DNA of 52,875 nucleotides from Nesterenkonia haasae (GTDB lineage: Bacteria > Actinomycetota > Actinomycetes > Actinomycetales > Micrococcaceae). Position 1 is the first letter of the stretch; each line of letters starts with the position of its first letter. Of this stretch, positions 35,069 to 44,240 are shown in pieces. The position numbers were made by a program, and so were the translations under genes. A model generated the notes under the pieces. The model was not told the origin of the DNA. It made no database searches and saw only the letters and a list, made by a program, of their open reading frames with translations. The stretch spans positions 89,371 to 142,245 of the forward strand of contig NZ_VFIE01000024.1 of assembly GCF_010119385.1 (NCBI RefSeq), given 5' to 3'.

Positions 35069-35510
35069 TCACGCAAAGGCACTGAGACCGGTAACAGCCC
35101 GGCCAACGATGATGAGTGAGTTGACCTCATGGGTCCCTTCGAACGTGTAGAGCGATTCAGCGTCTGCGTGGAAGTGCGCCACCTTCTTCAAGCAAAGATC
35201 CCGTTACCCCTAAGATCTCCCGGCCCAGCGCAGCTGTTTCTCACATATGGGCACATACCCAAACCTGGGCCAGGGCGGCTTGTTCATCGTTGACTCCCGC
35301 CTGGGTCTCGGACAACTCAGCCAACCGGATCGCAAGTGCAAGTGCGGCATTGAGACTACCCAGCATGCGTTCGAGTTTCTCCTGGATCAGTTGGAAGCCA
35401 CCAATTGGCCGCCCTAGCTGTTGTTTCCTAGTCGCGTAGTCGCTCGGCCCGTTCCTCCAGGAATTTTCGCAACCGCGCCAGCGCAATTTTCTCAGCGTCG
35501 GTAATCATTC
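35069..35510 (-). pseudogene. C-terminal remnant of an acyl-CoA dehydrogenase
   Basis: Minus-strand fragments give ATRKQQLGRPIGGFQLIQEK, then LERMLGSLNAALALAIRLAE, a stop at about 35241, AALGREILG in another frame and finally [20 protein letters not shown] then [15 protein letters not shown] with a stop at 35069–35071. These are the C-terminal domain of an acyl-CoA dehydrogenase of the glutaryl-CoA dehydrogenase type, with at least one stop and two frameshifts. The YTFEGTHE block contains the family's catalytic-glutamate position. It immediately follows the acyl-CoA ligase operon, from which it probably derives. Confidence 0.82.
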
Positions 35511-35567
35511 CCGAATAGTTTGAAAAGGTCAGCCACTCCTAAGACGGGCTAGCCTTTCGGCCAGGGG

Positions 35568-37232
35568 TCACAGGGCTGTCTCTCCTTTGATTTCGGACGC
35601 AGCCTGAGTGGCAGTCTGTCTCACCTTACGCATGTCAAGTTTGCCGGCCGGTGTGCGATCCAGTGAGGAACGAATCACGATGGTTCGCGGTTTCTTGAAA
35701 CCGGCAAGCTTCTGTCCGAGCCACTCCTGAAGCTTCTCTGCGGTAACAGTGGCGCCGTCGTCGACAGCGACGATCGCGGAGACGCGCTCTCCGAGGCGCT
35801 GGTCCGGCAAACCGAAGACTACTGCGTCGTTGACGCCGTCAACTTCCAACAGGGCCTCTTCGACCTCTGCCGGGTACACCTTCTCTCCACCGGTGTTGAC
35901 CACGGCCGAACCTCTGCCGAGAAACTCGATGTAGCCTCCGGCCTGGACCTCTACATAGTCGCCGGGACGGACATATCGCACACCGTTTATGACGGGGTAG
36001 GTTTCCTTCGTTTTCTCCGGCTCGTTAAGATATCCCTTGGGCAGTGCACCTCTATAGGCGAGCAAGCCTTTGGCCCCCGGAGTCTCTTGGACCTCCCGAT
36101 TTTGCTCGTCGAGGACTACGGCCTCTGGGGTGAGCTTGAAATGTGCGGGTAGAGCAGCAGCATTGGTGCTAATACCCATGGCGAAAGGGCCACCCTCACT
36201 GGAGGCGAGAATGTCCATGATTCGGACCTCGCCTAGCCGGTGGATGCGCTCTTTGGTCTCGTCGCTCAACCGCATTCCCGAGCTCATGATGGAATTGATC
36301 TGGAGCTTGTCCCGTCTAGCATGGCTCTCCAGGGCCTCGACCATCGGTAGCGCAACAGCGTCACCGGCCACAATGAGTTGCGTGACGTTGTTACTGATCG
36401 CTAGATCCGCCGCTGCGGAGGTATTCAGGCTTGGGTAAGGGCTGATCACTACCGTGCCGCCTACGTTGAGGGTGTTCATGGACATGAACAATGCCGTGGC
36501 GTGCATGAAAGGAGCCAACGGCAGTGTGGTGACCTGCGGAGTGGCTTCGTCGCAGGCTATCCGTGCAGCTTCTTCAAAGCTGTCCGGCGGGCGAATTTTC
36601 AAAGGGGCGTAAGTGGAAGTGCGCTGAATCTTCAGCAAATCTCCCAAAGCCCAAACCACGGCTTTGGGCCGGCCAGTGGTACCACCGGTGAACATGTACA
36701 TCTCAGCATGCCCTTCAGGACGTGGCGCAGTCAGCTCATACTCCACAGACGCCATGGCCTCGAAGGTCCGTGCCCCCTCTGGCCCCGGGGCCTCCGGGAT
36801 CTCGGCGTAGTCGCCGTCATCGACTTCAATCCACAGCTCCGGGGTAGCTTCTCCACCGGCCAGTTGCTGCTGCACATGTCGAACGGCGTCCTTGCTGGAG
36901 ACACGGTAGATGAGGGCTTTCGGCCTGGACACCTCCACCAGTTCAACAATCTCGTTAGCTTGGTACCGATAGTTGAGCGAGACGGCTACGGCCTCGATCT
37001 TCAGGCATGCGTAGAAGGCAATAAAAAACTCGGCGGTGTTGTGCAGATAGAACGCCACCCGGTCTCCGGAGCGGACCCCCGCTCCCTGCAGGGAGGCGGC
37101 GAAGCACTTGGCTTCGCGGTCAAAGGAATCGAAGTCGTAGCGCTTCTCGCCTGCTATCAGAGCAGTCCAGTGAGGCCGCCGCTGGGCTACTGCCTCCCAG
37201 ATATTCGCATGGTTCTCATACACCGAGATCAC
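35568..37232 (-). CDS. AMP-dependent acyl-CoA synthetase (FadD-like)
   Basis: A 554-residue adenylate-forming ligase that activates a carboxylic acid to its CoA thioester with ATP. The P-loop-like motif is MFTGGTTGRPKAVVW at about residue 180. The adenine region is DILASSEGGPFAMG. The hinge VRPGDYVEVQAGGYIEFLGR and the C-terminal catalytic Lys in RTPAGKLDMRKVR are present. The organisation resembles actinobacterial FadD proteins of steroid or fatty acid catabolism rather than acetyl-CoA synthetase. The ATG overlaps the SDR stop. With SDR and MaoC genes it forms a beta-oxidation-like module whose dehydrogenase is the broken gene downstream. Confidence 0.88.
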   Translation of the reverse strand: MISVYENHANIWEAVAQRRPHWTALIAGEKRYDFDSFDREAKCFAASLQGAGVRSGDRVAFYLHNTAEFFIAFYACLKIEAVAVSLNYRYQANEIVELVEVSRPKALIYRVSSKDAVRHVQQQLAGGEATPELWIEVDDGDYAEIPEAPGPEGARTFEAMASVEYELTAPRPEGHAEMYMFTGGTTGRPKAVVWALGDLLKIQRTSTYAPLKIRPPDSFEEAARIACDEATPQVTTLPLAPFMHATALFMSMNTLNVGGTVVISPYPSLNTSAAADLAISNNVTQLIVAGDAVALPMVEALESHARRDKLQINSIMSSGMRLSDETKERIHRLGEVRIMDILASSEGGPFAMGISTNAAALPAHFKLTPEAVVLDEQNREVQETPGAKGLLAYRGALPKGYLNEPEKTKETYPVINGVRYVRPGDYVEVQAGGYIEFLGRGSAVVNTGGEKVYPAEVEEALLEVDGVNDAVVFGLPDQRLGERVSAIVAVDDGATVTAEKLQEWLGQKLAGFKKPRTIVIRSSLDRTPAGKLDMRKVRQTATQAASEIKGETAL

Positions 37233-38224
37233 TCACCGGAATCGTTCGGTTGGGACAGCGCCCTGTGCTCGCGTGGATCCGGCTTGGGACGCGGGCCTGA
37301 GGGTTGGGCGTGGTCGGCGAACTTGTCCCGCCAGGATTGACCGATGGCGGCAACTGTCCACCCGCCGTCGTGATCCGCAGTTACCTGCTCAGCTGGGTGA
37401 GAGTACAAGACAAAGCGGTCACCGCCGAGACCGAAGGCTTGGCCCGTGACCGCTGCAGAATCGTCAGAGGCTAACCACACAACGAGGGGCGTGACATCTT
37501 CGGGGCCGCCGAGTGCGTGTTCACGGCGGGCAACTGGAGGGAGCGGCATGCCCCGCTCGAAGGCTTCGGCCCACTCGTGGTAGGCAGGAATGGTCGCAGT
37601 CATCGCGGTCATCGCGGTAGGGACTACAATATTGACGTTAATCTTGTCCCGTGCAAGCTCCATGGACCAAGTGCGCCCGAGACCGACGATGCCTGCTTTG
37701 GCGGATGCGTAGTTGGACTGGCCGAACGAGCCGAACTGGCCTGCTGGGGACCCGATGAGGATCACACGGCCGCCTTCTCCCTGTGCCTTCATCTGTTGGA
37801 TGGCTGCCTTGCCGCAGGTCCATGAGCCCTTGAGGTGGGTCTCAATGACAGTGTCGAAGTCCTCTTCTGTCATCTTCCACGTGACGCGGTCTCGCAGGAC
37901 ACCGGCGTTAGTCACCATAATGTCGAGGCGTCCGTATTGTTTCGTGGCCTTCTCCACCAACTTCACGGCGGCAGCCTCAGGCCCGATTCTTCCAGTGGCA
38001 GCCATGGCGCTCCCCCCGCCGTTAATGATCTCACTGGCCACCGTCGAGGCGGAATTCTCTTCGGCGTCGTTGACGACGACGGCGGCACCTGCGGCCGCGA
38101 GCGCCAATGCGTAACCGCGGCCAAGACCGCGTCCTGCACCTGTGACGATGGCGACTTTGCCAGCGAGGCTTCTGGGATCAATTCGTTCGCTGTAACTTTG
38201 CAGGCTGCTTTCTTGAGTCGTCAT
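37229..38224 (-). CDS. SDR oxidoreductase, 3-hydroxyacyl-CoA dehydrogenase-like
   Basis: A 331-residue short-chain dehydrogenase. The cofactor motif TGAGRGLGRGYALALA is at about residue 29, NAGV near 107, and the catalytic triad is in LIGSPAGQFG and SNYASAKAGIVGL. At about 330 residues it is longer than classical SDRs (about 250). It resembles the dehydrogenase part of peroxisomal-type HSD17B4/FOX2 and mycobacterial homologs that oxidise 3-hydroxyacyl-CoA. This fits the MaoC hydratase upstream and the acyl-CoA ligase downstream. Confidence 0.85.
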   Translation of the reverse strand: MTTQESSLQSYSERIDPRSLAGKVAIVTGAGRGLGRGYALALAAAGAAVVVNDAEENSASTVASEIINGGGSAMAATGRIGPEAAAVKLVEKATKQYGRLDIMVTNAGVLRDRVTWKMTEEDFDTVIETHLKGSWTCGKAAIQQMKAQGEGGRVILIGSPAGQFGSFGQSNYASAKAGIVGLGRTWSMELARDKINVNIVVPTAMTAMTATIPAYHEWAEAFERGMPLPPVARREHALGGPEDVTPLVVWLASDDSAAVTGQAFGLGGDRFVLYSHPAEQVTADHDGGWTVAAIGQSWRDKFADHAQPSGPRPKPDPREHRALSQPNDSGE

Positions 38225-38297
38225 GGCACACGTTCTCCCTAACCTCTATAGCTCTAGCTGGTACCAAAAGAAGTAAGGCGATGGCCCGTTGGCCGCC

Positions 38298-38768
38298 TCA
38301 CCGGTAGAACCGCAACACCTGGTTGGCAATAGCGGCGGGCTTACGACTTCCTTCCAGTTCCCACGTCAGGCTGATGTGGACCTGATATCCGCCATCGATC
38401 TCTCTAACCTCGCTGATCTCCCCAAGGAGCCGGACACGACTATTGGCTGGCACCGGAGCCGGGAAGCGTAGCCTGTCCAGTCCGTAGTTGATGCCGGATC
38501 CGACCTCAGTGATCTTGAATATCTCCTTCATGAGCGGCACCACCCTGCTAAGAGTCAAGTATCCATGTGCCACCACGGTGCCGAATGGACTCTTCTTGGC
38601 TGCCTCAGGGTCCACGTGAATAGGATTGTGATCTCCGGAAACCTCGGCGTAGAGGCGGATGTCTTCTTGAGTGATGGTGTGCCAGGCGGAGGGCCCAAAT
38701 GGCGCCCCCGCTAACTCTGGAAGCTTGCCTATCGGTGCGGTCAAGATTTTTTGGGCCTGGTCAGGCAT
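38298..38768 (-). CDS. MaoC-like (R)-enoyl-CoA hydratase
   Basis: A 156-residue single-hotdog protein with the hydratase-2 motif VSGDHNPIHVDPEAAKKSPF, supplying the Asp and His pair, and HGYLTLS. It would hydrate a trans-2-enoyl-CoA to the (R)-3-hydroxyacyl-CoA, the substrate of the neighbouring SDR. The intergenic gap to the SDR is 73 bases. The length is normal for stand-alone MaoC domain proteins. Confidence 0.87.
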   Translation of the reverse strand: MPDQAQKILTAPIGKLPELAGAPFGPSAWHTITQEDIRLYAEVSGDHNPIHVDPEAAKKSPFGTVVAHGYLTLSRVVPLMKEIFKITEVGSGINYGLDRLRFPAPVPANSRVRLLGEISEVREIDGGYQVHISLTWELEGSRKPAAIANQVLRFYR

Positions 38769-38880
38769 AGGTCCCTCCGGTCATTGAATAAAGACAACCA
38801 ATATGTGTGCCGTGTCACATTTAGTATCAGGTTGCCTGAATCAAGGGTCAAGTAGCTTTCCGCCCAGTGGGCATTTCCGA

Positions 38881-39957
38881 TCAACTCTGAAGCAGACTGT
38901 TGTTGAACCAACTATCGGGGTCCTCCACCGGGTCGATGAAACCTGCGCCTTCGAGCTCCTGCAAACCCTCCGCCCAGATGTCCGCTTCGGTGTACAGAGG
39001 GTCAGGCTCGTCATTGTTGACGAAGTTCTCTATTTGGACATCGATGGCGTCTGCGGCAACACTGTCGCTGTCTAAGCTCGAGAAGGAGTACTCCTCACGC
39101 AGCGTGGCGATGGCTGAAGGGGGGTCATCCACGATCGACTCGACCGCGTCAGAGAGCGCAGCAAGGTAGGCCCTTACTTGCTCTGCGCTGTTCTCGATGT
39201 GCTCCTCGGTGGTCACGAAATACTGCCGGTCTGAGACCACGGGGGCAAGGTCTCCGAGAACGACAGCATCGGCTTCATCTTCCATCTCCTGCAGCAGGAA
39301 ACTCTGATCCGGGCTGGTGAGGAAACCGTCGATCTGCCCTCGGCCAATCATTTCCCAAGAGGCTGGGGTGGGTGCAACAACCTGCATGGTGACGTCATCG
39401 GGGTCGATGCCGCCATGCTGCAGGGTCAATCGCAGATTGTTCTCAGTGCTGCCGCCCTCCGAGGGGATGCCGATGGTCTTTCCGACGAAGTCCTGCGGAC
39501 TGGAGAGCCGGTTCCTCTGCGAAAAATTAATGCGCTGCGCGGGGCCTCGTCCAATAGTGCCGATGTTAACGAGAGGTTGGCCCTCCTGCCGGGCCAGTAC
39601 AAGGTCAATGGTGTTGCAGCGGGCGATCAGCCCGACGCCGGAGATGACTGCCTGCAGCGCCGGCGCGGTACCCCTGGCCTCCTCCACTTGAAGATCAATG
39701 CTGTGCTCAGCGGCGTATCCGCCGGCTATAGCCATCATCTCCGCAGCGTATGAGAGTGTGTCGAACGGTAAGAAGCTGACATAGGTCACCTCACCGAGAC
39801 TTGTGTCGCTGCCTCTGTTGTTATCGCAAGCCACCAGTGACTTCGCACCTGCTGCGGCGATAATCCCAAGCCCGCCAGCACGGAAAAAACTACGACGACT
39901 CATTCCCGCAGGGGGGTCTCCGAGAGTTGACAGGTTGGGCGTCATTGACCGATGCAT
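38881..39957 (-). CDS. Tat-exported NMT1/TauA-like solute-binding lipoprotein
   Basis: A 358-residue periplasm-facing binding protein for the Tau/Ssu-type importer encoded 4–7 kb upstream on the same strand. The N-terminus has a twin-arginine signal (SRRSFFRAGGLG) followed by a lipobox-like SLVAC. The mature domain shows the NMT1 pattern: VSFLPFDTLSYAAEMMAIAG, FVGKTIGIPSEGG and GRGQIDGFLTSPD. ATG at 39957 is chosen because AAGGAG lies five bases upstream; other in-frame ATGs are at 40014, 39960 and 39903. Ligands of the family include sulfonates, nitrate, pyrimidines and aromatic acids; none can be assigned. Confidence 0.87.
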   Translation of the reverse strand: MHRSMTPNLSTLGDPPAGMSRRSFFRAGGLGIIAAAGAKSLVACDNNRGSDTSLGEVTYVSFLPFDTLSYAAEMMAIAGGYAAEHSIDLQVEEARGTAPALQAVISGVGLIARCNTIDLVLARQEGQPLVNIGTIGRGPAQRINFSQRNRLSSPQDFVGKTIGIPSEGGSTENNLRLTLQHGGIDPDDVTMQVVAPTPASWEMIGRGQIDGFLTSPDQSFLLQEMEDEADAVVLGDLAPVVSDRQYFVTTEEHIENSAEQVRAYLAALSDAVESIVDDPPSAIATLREEYSFSSLDSDSVAADAIDVQIENFVNNDEPDPLYTEADIWAEGLQELEGAGFIDPVEDPDSWFNNSLLQS

Positions 39958-40093
39958 CATTTCTCCTTGGACTAGGTCCAGCATTAAAGGGATTTCACCA
40001 CGGTTTATAGTCATGACCCTGGTCGATCGCTACTCAGGTCTGTTTACCTCCCTTGCGCTGGATTTTTGGGCGATAGTCGACTTCTCTTGCACA

Positions 40094-41482
40094 TCAGACC
40101 GCCGGAACAGTAGGCGGCGACTCTTTGAATGTGTCGGGGGCGAGGTCTGCGCCGAGGTAAGCACCCGTTTCCTGAAGTCTGCGCTGCAATACCGGAATCT
40201 CGACGTCGGCCACACCCGCCGCCTCAGAGAGGGCGATATCAGCGGCGATACCGGCTGCTTGACCCATGACGAAACAAGGACCTGTCACCCGCGCTGAGGA
40301 CTGGCCCCCCTGCGTCATTGACGCCGAACGACCCACCGTCAACAGATTCTCCACCTGCTGCGGCACCAGCATGCGGTAGGGCAACTGATTGAAGCCGCGA
40401 GACTGCTCATCAGCATGCGGAAAACGGAACTCAACCGTTCCTTTAACGTGTGCCTCCACCGGCCAGCCCTGAACACCAATAGCGTCATCGAAGTTCACGC
40501 AGGAGAGGATGTCGTCCTCGCTAAGTTGATATACCCCCACTGTCCGCCGTGTCTCGCGGATACCCACCTGCGGGGCAATGTCGACTATGTAGGAGTTCTC
40601 GAATCCAGGAGTGCGGCGCTTGACGAAGTCGAAGACTTCCCATACCTGCTGGCGTCCCTGGAGCTCCCCTTTGGTCAGTTGCCGGACGTCGGTGCCATCA
40701 ATAGCTGAACCGTCGTCGTTGGAGAGCTGGGTGAGGTTTGAGCGCCATTCCAACGGATTACGCTGGGGCCGAACGATCGGCTTCTTCCGTGGGAACTTCT
40801 GCTCACCGCGCGCTTCAGCCTCCTCCATGAGCCGTGCGACCGTCCTCCAGGCCTCCCCGGCTTCGTTGTAATCAACCCCATTTATCCGGAACATCAGTGA
40901 GGGATACAGCAGATCTGGGGACTTCTCTATGGGGGCGCCGGCCAGATGAGCTAGGTCTGCGTCACCGGAGCCGTCGATAAAGACTCTTCCGCGAATGGCC
41001 TCCCGGCCAGATTTCGATTCCACGATTACTGTGTCAATCTGCTGTTCATTGTTCGTCGTTAGCCCAACGACGGAGGCATGGAAGAGGATTTCCGTCCCGC
41101 CTTTGAGCAGTAGCTCATCCAGGGCCACCTTATAGGCGGAAATATCGTAGGCCTGAGCCTGAATCCTGTTCTGGACGCTAAAGTGCGGCTTACTGATGGC
41201 GTTCATATGTTCAAGCCGCTCGATGAGCTCATCACAGTATCCACGGACTACTCGCTTGTGTTCACCATGCACCCGTGCATGCAAGCCGCAAAAGGTGCTG
41301 AGCCCTCCCATCGTCCCCGCACCTCCAAGAAATCCGTAACGTTCGACCATCAATGTGGACCGCCCTGTGCGCGAGGCTGTAGTAGCGGCCATCAGTCCAG
41401 CTGGACCTCCACCGACGACGATGACGTCGTATTCTCCGACTACGGGGGTGCTACGGGCGGGTTCGCGAATCGCAGTGTTCAT
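40094..41482 (-). CDS. FAD-dependent oxidoreductase
   Basis: A 462-residue flavoprotein. The dinucleotide motif is YDVIVVGGGPAGLMAATTAS at about residue 19. A second conserved segment, VFIDGSGDADLAHLAGAP, is the FAD-binding GDADLA-type motif of the FAD_oxidored group. Close relatives are often annotated only as FAD-dependent oxidoreductases or succinate dehydrogenase-like. No membrane anchor or signal is present. It follows the IlvD/Edd-type dehydratase after 44 bases, so it may oxidise or reduce an intermediate of the same catabolic route. Confidence 0.85.
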   Translation of the reverse strand: MNTAIREPARSTPVVGEYDVIVVGGGPAGLMAATTASRTGRSTLMVERYGFLGGAGTMGGLSTFCGLHARVHGEHKRVVRGYCDELIERLEHMNAISKPHFSVQNRIQAQAYDISAYKVALDELLLKGGTEILFHASVVGLTTNNEQQIDTVIVESKSGREAIRGRVFIDGSGDADLAHLAGAPIEKSPDLLYPSLMFRINGVDYNEAGEAWRTVARLMEEAEARGEQKFPRKKPIVRPQRNPLEWRSNLTQLSNDDGSAIDGTDVRQLTKGELQGRQQVWEVFDFVKRRTPGFENSYIVDIAPQVGIRETRRTVGVYQLSEDDILSCVNFDDAIGVQGWPVEAHVKGTVEFRFPHADEQSRGFNQLPYRMLVPQQVENLLTVGRSASMTQGGQSSARVTGPCFVMGQAAGIAADIALSEAAGVADVEIPVLQRRLQETGAYLGADLAPDTFKESPPTVPAV

Positions 41483-41526
41483 GCTTATGCTCCTCAGGTC
41501 GCGGTTGCTGGCTTAAGGTGTGACAT

Positions 41527-43221
41527 TCAGGCTTTCGGCGCAGAGCAAGGTCCGTTTCCGCAAAGCACGGCTCCGCAAGCAAGCGGTTGTACGGTGGCAC
41601 GGTACTGGTCGAGCAGGCCGCTGAAATCCTCAGTTGCCGGTGGCGCCTGGTAGGGGGGCCGCGCCGCAAGTACTTCCTCATCCACCAGAAGGTCAACAGT
41701 GCCGGTAATCAGGTCAATGTGGACCTGATCGCCGTTCTGCATTCTCCCCAGGGGTCCGTCAGCTGCGGCCTCGGGAGAAGCCTCCCCGACGACGATCCCA
41801 CGGTTGACAAGTCCACTGAGCTGGCCATCGGAGATCACTGCGACTTTCTCGCTCAGACCGCGACCGTTCAGGGCGAAGATAAAGGCCGAGACCATGCCCA
41901 TGGCCGGGCCGCCGGTAACCCCGAGGCCGCGTATCACCGCGACGTCACCAGGCTGTATGTCCCCGCGCGACACCGCCTCGATGCCTTCTTCCCGTGAATG
42001 AAAAATCTTGGCTGGTCCAGTAAATTCGAATGGTCCAGGATCCGGAATCGGACGTTTGACCACCGCCCCTTCGGGAACCAGCGAACCTTTGACCACCACG
42101 ATGGCTGGCGAGGTGGACAAGGGTGCGTCGAGCGGGCGTACTACCTTTCCATCTGCTGGTTTGGCTGTTTCAAGGTTCTCGACCAGCGTCTTCCCAGTGA
42201 TGGTCAGCTGGTCGCCACCAATGAGTGGCAACAGCTCTTTCAGGACGGTGGCTGCACCACCGGACGCTTCGAGATCCTCAACTAGGTGGTCCCCGTTCGG
42301 ACGGATTGAGCACAGGGTAGGGGTCTCTCGCCCCAGCTTTCGATAGGTCTCCCAGACGTCGATGTCGAGACCGGTCTCGACGGCAACAGCCTGAAGGTGC
42401 TTGATGGTGTTGTTCGAGCCGCCCACTGAAAGCATGGTGCGGACAGCAGTATTGACGCTGGCGTTGGTCATAATCCGCCTCGGCGTAAGGTTCTTCTCGA
42501 CGGCCACTGCGATGGCGTCCACGGAGCGGTCGACCACATCCCACATATGTTCCGAGTTCGCTTGCACTGGCGCGGCGTGAGGCACTGTCATACCTAGAGC
42601 TTCGGCGACCATGTGCATAGAATTGGCAGTTGCTAGACCTGAACAGACTCCCGGGCTCCGGATCGCATCATCGGCCTGACGCAGAACATCGTCCTCGATC
42701 TTGCCGTCCATCGCCTGCACAGCAGACTTGAAAAAGACCTCTTCGACATCGGAGTCGCCGCCCTCGGCCAGCCCGCTGCGCTGGTATCCGCAGGGGATGA
42801 TGATGGTGGGGATATTGAGCCGGCCTGCTGCCATGAGGTGACCGGGGGTGGTTTTGTCGCAGGAGCTCAGGCAGATCATAGCGTCGAGCTGGGCGCCCTC
42901 CACCATCACCTCGATGTCGTTGGTGATGAGATCGCGAGAAGGAAGAATATACCGTCCTCCCTTGCCTGCGCTGGTCACGAAATCTGAGGGTGCCGCGGTG
43001 CGGATCTCAAAGGGAAGAAGCCCAGTCTCATATGCGCGCGTCTTGAGCACATTTACGATTTCGTCGAGATGCGCGAAGCAGGCGGCAAGATCATTGGAGG
43101 TATTGACCAGGGCGACCTTTGGGCGTTCCATGTCCTCAGGATTGATACCCAGAGACACCCACTGTGCACGGCGGATCACCGTTCGTGCATTATTCGCGCC
43201 GAAGTTGCTTCGTAACGCCAT
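41527..43221 (-). CDS. IlvD/Edd family dehydratase
   Basis: A 564-residue Fe–S dehydratase related to dihydroxy-acid dehydratase and sugar-acid dehydratases. Likely cluster ligands are Cys48 (DLAACFAH), the Cys pair in CLSSCDKTTPG near 118–121 and the Cys in SPGVCSGLATANSM near 190. The last block differs from the usual CNTMGTA-type motif of IlvD, so this is probably not the branched-chain enzyme. C-terminal segments VIRGLGVTGGPAMGM and ISDGQLSGLVNRG are canonical. It would remove water from a 2,3-dihydroxy acid, such as a sugar acid, giving a 2-oxo acid. Confidence 0.87.
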   Translation of the reverse strand: MALRSNFGANNARTVIRRAQWVSLGINPEDMERPKVALVNTSNDLAACFAHLDEIVNVLKTRAYETGLLPFEIRTAAPSDFVTSAGKGGRYILPSRDLITNDIEVMVEGAQLDAMICLSSCDKTTPGHLMAAGRLNIPTIIIPCGYQRSGLAEGGDSDVEEVFFKSAVQAMDGKIEDDVLRQADDAIRSPGVCSGLATANSMHMVAEALGMTVPHAAPVQANSEHMWDVVDRSVDAIAVAVEKNLTPRRIMTNASVNTAVRTMLSVGGSNNTIKHLQAVAVETGLDIDVWETYRKLGRETPTLCSIRPNGDHLVEDLEASGGAATVLKELLPLIGGDQLTITGKTLVENLETAKPADGKVVRPLDAPLSTSPAIVVVKGSLVPEGAVVKRPIPDPGPFEFTGPAKIFHSREEGIEAVSRGDIQPGDVAVIRGLGVTGGPAMGMVSAFIFALNGRGLSEKVAVISDGQLSGLVNRGIVVGEASPEAAADGPLGRMQNGDQVHIDLITGTVDLLVDEEVLAARPPYQAPPATEDFSGLLDQYRATVQPLACGAVLCGNGPCSAPKA

Positions 43222-43328
43222 TCTTCTCCTTCTGCACCATCATCATTGACGGAATGTAGGGCCCATCACCGAATGGCCGGCGACAAGCATGGTTCTGCGA
43301 AGAGAGTTACTGAACCGTGTCATAGGTC

Positions 43329-44240
43329 TCAGAAACGCGACAAGCTACTTTTCCGCGCAGTCGAATTCCTTGGGCTTCCAAGCCCTTGTTCCCAAGCGGT
43401 GCGCTGGATGGCTCGTGCTGCGCTGCGGATCATGTGACCATAGGGAGTTTCGGTTGCTCCTTCTGGCACAACTACCGAGATCGAGGCAAGAGGCAGCCCG
43501 AACTGGTCTAGGATCGGAGCCCCAACCCCGACTCGTGGAAATGTCTTGTTGTTGTTGACGCTGTAACCGTCCGCCCGCGCCCGGGCCAGCGCCCGTCGCA
43601 CCTCAGCAGGGGACTCTTGTCCCAGCCCACCTTTCAGTTCTAGACCAAGGAGATATTCCTCCTGGAATTCCGGTTCGAGGAAAGCCAGCAAAGCCATCCC
43701 CACAGCGACGATGTGATACGGATCCCGCTGACCGATACGCGGTCGTTCTTGACCGGCCTCCCTGGGACGCAAGCTTTCGACCACTGTGACCTCGCTGCCT
43801 TGCGGAACTCCCAAATGAATGGGGAAGCCGGTGATCGAATAGAGATCCTGCATGAAGGGCAGGGCTGCTCGCTGGATGCCGTGGGTCTTCGGCGTCAGAA
43901 GACCAAACTTCCAGACGTCGACGCCCATGCAGAGCCTGGCCTCCTCATCACGTTCCAGCATCCCTAGCTCGAGAAGTTCAGACACCATGCGATGCGTGGT
44001 CGATAGAGGGAGGCCAGCTCTACGGCTAAGCTCGGAGAGCGTCAGGTTGGTGTGCTTGTAGTCGAAAGCCGAGAGCAGCCGGTACAGACGCTCCAATGAT
44101 GAACGCTTATCTGCGGACTTGCGCCGCCCACGCTGGTTGGCATTCATAGCAGAACTACGTCCTATATCACTCTGTGTGCGCGAGGTGCCTACCGCCTGCC
44201 GGGCATCAGCTTGTCTTCGCTCTGGCGACACTGCACTCAT
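43329..44240 (-). CDS. IclR family transcriptional regulator
   Basis: A 303-residue regulator. Residues 1–40 are a basic, poorly conserved tail. The winged HTH is at about 45–105 (LTLSELSRRAGLPLSTTHRM). The effector domain is at about 110–290 (HLGVPQGSEVTVVESLRPRE, VAVGMALLAF, RVGVGAPILDQFGLPLASI). The start overlaps the permease stop (ATGA), an unusual placement of a regulator inside the operon, which would make its level track importer expression. It probably senses the imported acid or its product. Confidence 0.85.
   Translation of the reverse strand: MSAVSPERRQADARQAVGTSRTQSDIGRSSAMNANQRGRRKSADKRSSLERLYRLLSAFDYKHTNLTLSELSRRAGLPLSTTHRMVSELLELGMLERDEEARLCMGVDVWKFGLLTPKTHGIQRAALPFMQDLYSITGFPIHLGVPQGSEVTVVESLRPREAGQERPRIGQRDPYHIVAVGMALLAFLEPEFQEEYLLGLELKGGLGQESPAEVRRALARARADGYSVNNNKTFPRVGVGAPILDQFGLPLASISVVVPEGATETPYGHMIRSAARAIQRTAWEQGLGSPRNSTARKSSLSRF

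Noticed and set aside
41527-43221. Branched-chain dihydroxy-acid dehydratase IlvD
   Set aside because: Family fold fits, but the third cysteine block and the catabolic operon context argue against the biosynthetic enzyme.
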